35,247 bases of DNA from JANPEZ01 sp031423155 (lineage in GTDB: Bacteria; Actinomycetota; UBA4738; HRBIN12). The position numbers were made by a program, and so were the translations under genes. Below the pieces are notes generated by a model that was not told the DNA's origin, ran no database searches, and saw nothing but the letters and a program-made list of their open reading frames with translations. Shown piece after piece: positions 30,516-35,247 of the stretch. Every line of letters begins with the position of its first letter. Position 1 is the stretch's first letter. The DNA lies in the NCBI GenBank assembly GCA_031423155.1, contig JANPEZ010000177.1, positions 1 to 35,247 on the forward strand, given 5' to 3'.

Positions 30516-31417
30516 ATCCCGCATTGATCGCCCTGGGCGTGCTCACCCTTCTATTCCTGCTGATAGTCGTCAACGCGGTTCGCATCGTTCGCGAGTATCA
30601 GCGCCTCGTCGTGTTCCGGCTGGGCCGCGTGCTCGCAACTAAGGGGCCTGGCATGGTCTTCCTCATCCCCTTGGTGGACCGAGCCGTCACCGTCGATCTC
30701 CGCGAGTTCTTCCTGGAGATCCCCCGCCAAGATTCGATCACCAAGGACAACGCGCCGATCGCGGTCGACTTCATCATGTTCTACAAGGTGCTGGACCCAC
30801 AGATGTCCGTGATCGAGGTCGGCAACTTCGCAGGGGCGGCACTCAACATCGCTTCGACCACCCTGCGAGCCGTCATCGGCGACATCGCCCTGGACGACGT
30901 GCTGGCAAGACGCGAGGAGATCAACCACGTCCTTCGAAGCAAGCTCGACGAGGTGACCGAGCGCTGGGGGGTAAAGGTAACGAACGTCGAGATCCGCGAG
31001 ATCATCCCTCCGGCGAGCGTTCAGGAGGCGATGACCCGCCAGATGTCGGCCGAGCGCTCGCGCCGTGCGGCGGTCACCGAAGCCGAGGGCCAGAAGTCGG
31101 CCGCCATCACCGTCGCCGAGGGCAACAAGCAATCCTCGATCTTGAATGCCGAGGGCAACAAGCAGTCCTCGATCTTGAACGCCGAGGGTGAGCGCCAGTC
31201 GGCGATCCTTCGGGCCGAGGGATTCTCGCTGGCCCTGAAGACCATCAACGAAGTTGCCGCCAGCGCGGACGGCAAGACGATGAACCTTCAGTACCTGGAG
31301 GCCCTCAAGCAGATCGGGGGGTCTTCCTCGACGAAGATCGTCGTCCCGATGGAGCTGAGCGGTCTGGCCGCCGGACTGGCCGCGCTCGTCGACGGCAGCA
31401 AGAGCGACGCGGGGTAG
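30512..31417 (+). CDS. SPFH-domain slipin (stomatin-like) protein
   Basis: A 301-residue stomatin homologue with one N-terminal membrane helix (about 4-24) and an SPFH/band 7 domain (about 25-190) beginning REYQRLVVFRLGRV. A long coiled-coil tail (about 185-245) contains four 11-residue repeats of the form EGxxxSxIxxA, and the end is hydrophobic (LSGLAAGLAALV). Slipins form rings organising membrane microdomains, and genomic pairing with NfeD is widely conserved. The ATG overlaps the nfeD stop as ATGA and has a GAGGAGGAG-like ribosome binding site. Confidence 0.93.
   Translation: MNPALIALGVLTLLFLLIVVNAVRIVREYQRLVVFRLGRVLATKGPGMVFLIPLVDRAVTVDLREFFLEIPRQDSITKDNAPIAVDFIMFYKVLDPQMSVIEVGNFAGAALNIASTTLRAVIGDIALDDVLARREEINHVLRSKLDEVTERWGVKVTNVEIREIIPPASVQEAMTRQMSAERSRRAAVTEAEGQKSAAITVAEGNKQSSILNAEGNKQSSILNAEGERQSAILRAEGFSLALKTINEVAASADGKTMNLQYLEALKQIGGSSSTKIVVPMELSGLAAGLAALVDGSKSDAG
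31085..31216 (+). repeat. Four tandem 33-bp units in the SPFH gene
   Basis: Units start at 31085, 31118, 31151 and 31184 and each encode 11 residues starting Glu-Gly. Units two and three differ at only two third-codon positions (CAA/CAG, AAT/AAC) and encode the same peptide, so that pair looks like a recent duplication; units one and four are more diverged. The period of 11 suits a right-handed coiled coil. Confidence 0.85.
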
Positions 31418-31429
31418 TTCGTTATCCAC

Positions 31430-31469
31430 CCCGGCGCCGGGAACCTGGGCGCCGCCTTCGGTGTATGAA
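31430..31469 (+). promoter_or_regulatory. Palindrome and possible promoter before the second sigma gene
   Basis: CCCGGCGCCGGG (31430-31441) is a perfect 12-bp palindrome right after the SPFH gene. It overlaps GGAAC (31440-31444), an ECF-type -35 core, with GTGTAT about 17 nt further on. TATGAA (31464-31469) is an alternative weak -10. Neither promoter is strong; the palindrome could equally be a stem of an intercistronic terminator. Confidence 0.25.
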
Positions 31470-31478
31470 AGCTGAAGA

Positions 31479-32050
31479 GTGAGCGAACGGAGCCCCTTTG
31501 CGGGCCGGAAGCCGACGGACGCGGAGCTCGTCGAACGCGCTCGAGACGGCGACGTCTCCGCGTACGAGGAGCTGGTGGTGCGGTTCCGCGATATCGCGTT
31601 CCGCGTCGCCTGGCTCATCACGCGCGATCGCCACGAGGCGGAGGATGCGACCCAGGAGGCTTTCGTGAAGGCGTACTACGCGCTGACACGGTTCCGCTCG
31701 GACGCGGCTTTCAAACCCTGGCTCGTGCGGATCGTCGCCAATGAGGCGAAGAACCGTGGTCGCTCGCTGAGGCGACGAGAGTCACTGGCGCTCAATGCCT
31801 CGGGTGAACCCGCCATCTCGGTCCCTTCTCCGGAGGCCGAGACCCTGGCCCGGGAAGAGAGCGAAGAGTTGCTGGCGGCCGTCAACCGCCTGAGGGAGGG
31901 CGACCGGCTCGTGGTCGCGTACCGGTACACCTCGACATGTCGGAAGCAGAGATGGCATCGGCCCTGGATGTGCGTCCGGGCACCGTCAAGTCCCGGCTCG
32001 CAAGGGCCACGGCGCGCTTGCGGTCGGACCTGGAAGGTGAGGCCCGATGA
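31479..32050 (+). pseudogene. ECF sigma factor, frameshifted in region 4
   Basis: Residues 1-149 read as a normal ECF sigma factor: region 2 has RDRHEAEDATQEAFVKAYYAL and FKPWLVRIVANEAKNRGR. Just after VVAYRY, near 31929, the frame leaves the family pattern and would run on as a 545-residue nonsense reading. Moving to the third frame at 31931 restores region 4 (LDMSEAEMASALDV, then RPGTVKSRLARATARL) and a stop at 32050 that makes an ATGA overlap with the next gene. One missing base (for example CACC read as ACC) would fix it. It could be a sequencing or assembly error or a true recent mutation. No slippery heptamer is visible. The GTG at 31479 is the likely start. Confidence 0.8.
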
Positions 32051-32838
32051 CTCCACTCCGTCGCTTCGCGAGCGAGGACGAGCTGGCCGCAGCGCTGCGA
32101 GCGGTCGGCGGCTCGATCGACTCACCCGAGACGCCACCCATCGCGCCGACGGTGCTGTCGAGCATCCACGAGATCGAACTCGCCGGCATGCGCGCTCGCC
32201 CGAGACTCTGGCTTCCGAGCAGGCGCCGAACGCTCACGATCGCCCTGGCCACCGTGCTCTTCCTGGCTTCGGCAGCCGTGGCGGCCGAACTCATCATCCG
32301 GATCGGGGCGGTGACGGTGCGCGTGACGCCTGCCCCGACCGCGACTCCGACCCGACCGGAATCGGCGAGCGCATTTGGGCAACCGGTCTCGATCGCCGAG
32401 GCCGAGCGGCGCGCGGGGTTCGACGCGCGGATACCTCGAGCCCTCGGTCCGCCGGCAGGTGTCTGGATCGGCCCGACCCAGGTCGGATCCCAACCGGGCG
32501 AGACGGCGACCCGGATCGTCCTGGCCTGGCGTGCCGGGCAAGGGCTCCCTCCGATCGAGGATCTGCCCTGGGGTGTCGTCCTGATGCAGTTCGAGAGCGA
32601 CTACGAGGTCGCCGCCAAGACCCTCTACTCCGAGACGAGCAACATCGACCCGGTCAAGGTCGGCGGACTCGACGGCTACTGGATCACCGGTCCCCACACC
32701 CTGGAACTGCTGGACCCGGACGGAACGCAGGTGGTGACCGTCACAGGGAACGTCCTCCTTTGGCAGGAGGGCTCTATCACCTATCGCCTCGAGACCAGTC
32801 TCCCTCTGGATCAGACTCTGGCCCTCGTCACGACCTAG
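32047..32838 (+). CDS. Single-pass membrane protein in anti-sigma position
   Basis: A 263-residue protein with a short N-terminal cytoplasmic region (about 1-58), one membrane helix at about 61-80 and a large outer domain. There is no zinc-finger HxxxCxxC motif. The gene follows an ECF sigma gene with an ATGA overlap, which is the usual place for an anti-sigma factor, and the topology fits. The outer region, with a threonine/proline-rich linker and a beta-rich domain ending in repeated Thr/Val strands, vaguely resembles DUF4367-like sensor domains. I do not recognise it firmly; anti-sigma function is inferred from context. Confidence 0.65.
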   Translation: MTPLRRFASEDELAAALRAVGGSIDSPETPPIAPTVLSSIHEIELAGMRARPRLWLPSRRRTLTIALATVLFLASAAVAAELIIRIGAVTVRVTPAPTATPTRPESASAFGQPVSIAEAERRAGFDARIPRALGPPAGVWIGPTQVGSQPGETATRIVLAWRAGQGLPPIEDLPWGVVLMQFESDYEVAAKTLYSETSNIDPVKVGGLDGYWITGPHTLELLDPDGTQVVTVTGNVLLWQEGSITYRLETSLPLDQTLALVTT

Positions 32839-32895
32839 GGAACCGAAGCGGCGTCGCCGGTGTAGTTACTGGCAGAGGGAACCCAGGAGGTTGCC

Positions 32896-33480
32896 ATGGT
32901 TCGGTTCAAGACGATCGGGTGCATCGCTACTTTGGCTATCGCCGGCGCCATCGCCGGTCTATGGGCCGGCCCAGCCTTTGCCGGAGGTGGGGGCTGCTTG
33001 CGCGGCGAGCCGCCGGTGGACGGCGCTTGGACGACGATCGAGTTGATCGATGCCTGCTTCACGCCCGCGGTTACCCACGTCGCGAGCGGAAGTCAGGTCA
33101 CCTGGGTGAACCGTGACGCCTTCGAACACAACGTGATCGGTATCGGTGGGAGCTGGGGAACTGGCGAGACCTTGTTGAAGGGAGATCAGATCTCCTACCG
33201 CTTCGACGCCAACGGCGTTTATGTCTACGCCTGCTACCTCCACCCCGGGATGGTGGGCGCGGTGGTCGTCGGCGACGGTAGCGGAGCCGCAGATCTCACC
33301 AGGGTGGCATCCGTAACGGATGCCGCGCCATCGGCGGCACCGGCAGTTGCGGCTACTGAACCCGAGTCGAGCTCCGGCACGCTGCCCTCATCTCTGGTCG
33401 CAGGCGCGATCGGATCGCTGATCGGCGCGGTTGCCGCGATCGCTGCGCTTTCGCGAAGGAAGCGAGTGATCGGCGCCTGA
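32896..33480 (+). CDS. Membrane-anchored cupredoxin (plastocyanin-like)
   Basis: A 194-residue exported blue-copper protein. Residues 1-29 are a signal peptide ending AFA. The cupredoxin domain (about 44-127) has a type I copper set: His78 in FEHNV and Cys113, His116 and Met119 in YACYLHPGM. Cys34 and Cys54 could form a disulfide. An Ala/Ser-rich linker leads to a C-terminal membrane helix (about 166-186) followed by SRRKR, like a simple tail anchor. It would carry electrons or copper at the outer membrane face. AGGAGG five bases before the ATG sets the start. It comes 57 nt after the putative anti-sigma gene. Confidence 0.88.
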   Translation: MVRFKTIGCIATLAIAGAIAGLWAGPAFAGGGGCLRGEPPVDGAWTTIELIDACFTPAVTHVASGSQVTWVNRDAFEHNVIGIGGSWGTGETLLKGDQISYRFDANGVYVYACYLHPGMVGAVVVGDGSGAADLTRVASVTDAAPSAAPAVAATEPESSSGTLPSSLVAGAIGSLIGAVAAIAALSRRKRVIGA

Positions 33481-33486
33481 GTTCGG

Positions 33487-34599
33487 TCAGACCCTGATCG
33501 GCGGAGGCTCGATGCCGGCCTGTTGCAGCGCCAGCGAGAAGTCGTGCTGGTTCGATACGGCCTTGAAAGCCTCCTCGACCGAGACTCGGCCATCCTTCAC
33601 CAGGTTGAGCAGACACTGGTCGAAGGTGATCATTCCGTAGTAGTCCCCCTCGCGGATCACGTCTTTCAGCTCATGGGTCTTGTCCGGATCCGAGATCCGC
33701 TCCGCGACCCGCCCGGTGTTCACGAGGATCTCAAGGGCCGGGACGCGACCTCCGTCCAGGGTGGGAACCAGCCTCTGGCAGACGATCCCGCGCAAGGTTC
33801 CCGCTAGCGCGAGACGCACCTGCTTCTGCTGATAAGGCGGGAAGAAGTCGATGACCCGGTTGACCGTCTCGGTCGCATCGACGGTGTGAAGCGTCGACAT
33901 GACCAGGTGACCGGTCTCGGCGGCCTGGATCGCGGCACGAACGGTCTCGGTATCTCGCATCTCGCCGATCAAGATGACGTCCGGGTCCTGGCGGAGCGCG
34001 GCGCGCAGTGCGCTCAGGAAGTCGTTCGTATCGTTGCCGATCTCGCGCTGATTGATCGAGGCGACGTCGTCGCGATGCAGAACCTCGATTGGGTCTTCGA
34101 TCGTGACTATGTGGACAGCCTTGGTCCTGTTGATGTAGTCGATCATCGCGGCCAGCGTGGTCGTCTTGCCCGATCCGGTAGGCCCGGTTACCAGAACCAA
34201 GCCGCGATGTTCGTCGGCGATGTTCCTTACGGCTTCGGGAAGACCCATCTCCTCGAAGGAGGGTCCGCCGAAACGGAGCTTGCGAAGGACCATGCTTATC
34301 GAGCCGCGCTGGCGGAACACGTTCACTCGGAAGCGGCCCACGTTCGGTATCGAGTAGGCGAAATCCACCTCGCCGTTGTCGTCGAACTTGGCCTTGCGAT
34401 CCTCGGGGATGATCCCGGCGGCGATGTCGTCGGTCTCCTGAGGCTTCAATGGCTCACGCTCCAGCCGCTCCAGTCCCTTCGGGAGTCGGATCAGGGGAGG
34501 TGAACCCACCTTGACGTGAAGGTCGGAACCTTCCCCAGCGACGAGCTGGCCGAGCCAGCCGTTGAACTCCTCGACTATCGGTGTGGTGGCGCTATCCAT
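33487..34599 (-). CDS. pilT: PilT-like type IV pilus retraction ATPase
   Basis: A 370-residue secretion ATPase of the PilT branch. The N-terminal PAS-like domain has GSDLHVKVGSPPLIR; Walker A is GPTGSGKTTT; the Asp box holds IVTIEDPIE; Walker B is DPDVILIGEMRD; and the His box is AETGHLVMSTLHT. PilT hexamers retract type IV pili. No other pilus gene is in the window, so the pilus machinery must be elsewhere, or this is an orphan. The frame opens upstream to 34632, but ATG 34599 is preceded by AGAGAGGG at a fitting distance. It is divergent from the Mrp gene. Confidence 0.93.
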   Translation of the reverse strand: MDSATTPIVEEFNGWLGQLVAGEGSDLHVKVGSPPLIRLPKGLERLEREPLKPQETDDIAAGIIPEDRKAKFDDNGEVDFAYSIPNVGRFRVNVFRQRGSISMVLRKLRFGGPSFEEMGLPEAVRNIADEHRGLVLVTGPTGSGKTTTLAAMIDYINRTKAVHIVTIEDPIEVLHRDDVASINQREIGNDTNDFLSALRAALRQDPDVILIGEMRDTETVRAAIQAAETGHLVMSTLHTVDATETVNRVIDFFPPYQQKQVRLALAGTLRGIVCQRLVPTLDGGRVPALEILVNTGRVAERISDPDKTHELKDVIREGDYYGMITFDQCLLNLVKDGRVSVEEAFKAVSNQHDFSLALQQAGIEPPPIRV

Positions 34600-34813
34600 C
34601 TGCGAGCCCTCTCTTCGAACGCGGTCGATCAAGCGGCCCCGGCCACCCGATGCTGGTTAGTCATCGGGTGCCGGGCGGCCCGACTTCAGTGCGATCGAGC
34701 AGGAGATCGGAAAGTCCCTGGTCAGGGTGTCCGGCCGCGTCGGCGCGGGCCACCCGTATGATGGTTGCGTAGATTCCCGCGGTCCCTCGCGGACCCGACC
34801 GGCAAGGAGCCAC
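34600..34813. promoter_or_regulatory. Divergent intergenic region between pilT and mrp
   Basis: No coding region is recognised in these 214 bp. A 9-bp perfect inverted repeat occupies 34644-34670, and a smaller dyad CCCTGGTCAGGG lies at 34716-34727. TATGAT at 34757-34762 is a good -10 for mrp, giving a leader of about 45 nt that ends in AAGGAG (34804-34809). The promoter of pilT was not identified. Confidence 0.45.
34644..34670. repeat. 9-bp inverted repeat with 9-nt loop
   Basis: CACCCGATG and CATCGGGTG are perfect reverse complements separated by CTGGTTAGT. The dyad sits 45 bp upstream of the pilT start and well upstream of the mrp -10. It could be an operator or a hairpin in the pilT leader. 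No T-tract follows on either strand, so it is not a classical terminator. Confidence 0.6.
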
Positions 34814-35247
34814 GTGGTCACCGAAGAACAGGTCCGCCAGGCCCTGAGAACCGTCATGGACCCCGAGATCGGCCGCCCGATCGAGGACATCGGCATGCTC
34901 GAAGCCATCGAGATCGACCGAGGCGTGGTGCGGGTGCATGTCCTCATCACGATCGAGGGCTGCCCCCTGAAGGATCGGATAACCCAGGACGTGACGGCCG
35001 CTGTCAAGCCGCTGGAGGGCGTAGCGCGGGTCGAGGTGCCACTCACCCCGATGTCCCCCGAGCAGCGCGAAGCCCTCGTATCGAAGCTGCGCGGGAGCGC
35101 GCCGGCGAGCCCGCAGCAGCCGAAGATCTCGTTCGGTGCCGGAACGTCCGTGATCGCCGTCGCCTCGGGCAAGGGCGGGGTTGGCAAGTCGTCCGTCACG
35201 GTCAACATCGCCTGTGCGTTGGCGGCCGAGGGTCACCGAGTCGGGAT
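34814..35247 (+). CDS. mrp: Mrp/ApbC family Fe-S cluster carrier ATPase (3' truncated)
   Basis: The first 144 residues of a P-loop ATPase that carries Fe-S clusters to apoproteins. An N-terminal MIP18/DUF59 domain (about residues 1-80, with VMDPEIGRPIEDIGM and the conserved cysteine in IEGCPLKDRI) is joined to the Mrp ATPase domain, which opens with VIAVASGKGGVGKSSVTVNIA, the deviant Walker A with two lysines. The frame is open to the window edge. The GTG at 34814 has AAGGAG four bases upstream and a TATGAT -10 about 50 nt upstream. Fusion of the two domains is the usual bacterial arrangement. It is divergent from pilT. Confidence 0.92.
   Translation, partial: MVTEEQVRQALRTVMDPEIGRPIEDIGMLEAIEIDRGVVRVHVLITIEGCPLKDRITQDVTAAVKPLEGVARVEVPLTPMSPEQREALVSKLRGSAPASPQQPKISFGAGTSVIAVASGKGGVGKSSVTVNIACALAAEGHRVG

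Noticed and set aside
28644..30524. Minus-strand open frame of 626 codons opposite nfeD and continuing into the sigma gene region.
   Set aside because: The product is rich in Arg, Asp and Gly without any family pattern, and both overlapped genes have clear domains and ribosome binding sites.
31085..31216. CRISPR-like tandem array.
   Set aside because: Units are contiguous without spacers, in frame, and encode a coiled-coil repeat in an SPFH protein.
31479..33116. A 545-codon reading starting as a sigma factor and running through two more genes.
   Set aside because: Only the first ~150 codons match a family. The rest is the off-frame reading after a frameshift and overlaps well-defined genes in other frames.
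34640..34680. tRNA or small structured RNA gene at the 9-bp inverted repeat.
   Set aside because: Only one stem is present; there are no cloverleaf arms or T-loop sequence, and no T-tract for a terminator.

Overview
The window looks like a stretch of chromosome from a high-GC bacterium, most likely a deep-branching or environmental actinomycete (Actinomycetota). Reasons: strong G/C third-position bias throughout; an arginine cluster in the order argC-J-B-D-R-G-H, close to the actinobacterial argCJBDFRGH order; a RskA-like zinc-finger anti-sigma factor beside its sigma factor; a class II (GlpX) fructose-bisphosphatase; a tandem-GNAT protein resembling mycothiol synthase; and many genes that appear to be transcribed from a -10 hexamer placed 6-7 nt before the start codon, i.e. 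leaderless mRNAs. The assignment is an inference from gene content; no marker such as 16S rRNA is present. I see no tRNA, rRNA, CRISPR array, insertion sequence or phage gene.

Layout. 1-841: 3' part of a NarL-type sensor histidine kinase. 865-1821: tandem GNAT acetyltransferase. 1818-9206 (minus): seven-gene arginine operon, argC first and argH last, with tightly overlapping stop/start junctions, a candidate ARG box at the promoter, and no argF. 9271-11085 (minus): secreted GH114-like glycosidase and RmuC. 11191-13695 (plus): class III aminotransferase of an unusual motif subgroup and a C45-family acyltransferase/peptidase. 13680-16046: ankyrin protein, MarR regulator, cupin, small membrane protein and DUF5661 protein. 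16176-18969: TldD/TldE protease pair. 19035-23013: CBS-domain protein, HAD hydrolase, PHP phosphoesterase, FMN-dependent alpha-hydroxy-acid oxidase and EamA transporter. 23034-25012: GpsA-like dehydrogenase overlapping glpX. 25019-27581 (minus): sugar nucleotidyltransferase, luciferase-like monooxygenase and a 69-residue HARE-HTH protein, all coupled. 27618-33480: an envelope-stress-like block with a sigma/anti-sigma pair divergent from nfeD and an SPFH (slipin) gene, then a second, frameshifted ECF sigma gene, a membrane protein in the anti-sigma position and a membrane-anchored cupredoxin. 33487-34599 (minus): PilT-like ATPase. 34814-end: 5' part of an Mrp/ApbC Fe-S carrier ATPase.

How genes work together. 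The arg operon covers all steps from N-acetylglutamate to arginine except ornithine carbamoylation, and its own repressor ArgR is encoded inside it. The sigma/anti-sigma, NfeD and SPFH genes suggest coordinated envelope homeostasis. GpsA-like and GlpX proteins act on triose- and fructose-phosphates and are probably co-translated.

The strongest unusual signals are: (1) repeated leaderless-promoter geometry, including a 20-bp divergent gap with two overlapping -10 elements each exactly 6 nt from a start codon; (2) a frameshift in sigma region 4 of the second ECF sigma factor, although its ATGA overlap with the next gene is intact; (3) an arg operon without argF; (4) a free-standing HARE-HTH protein coupled to a monooxygenase. 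I did not find a clear, self-contained new defence or mobile system.
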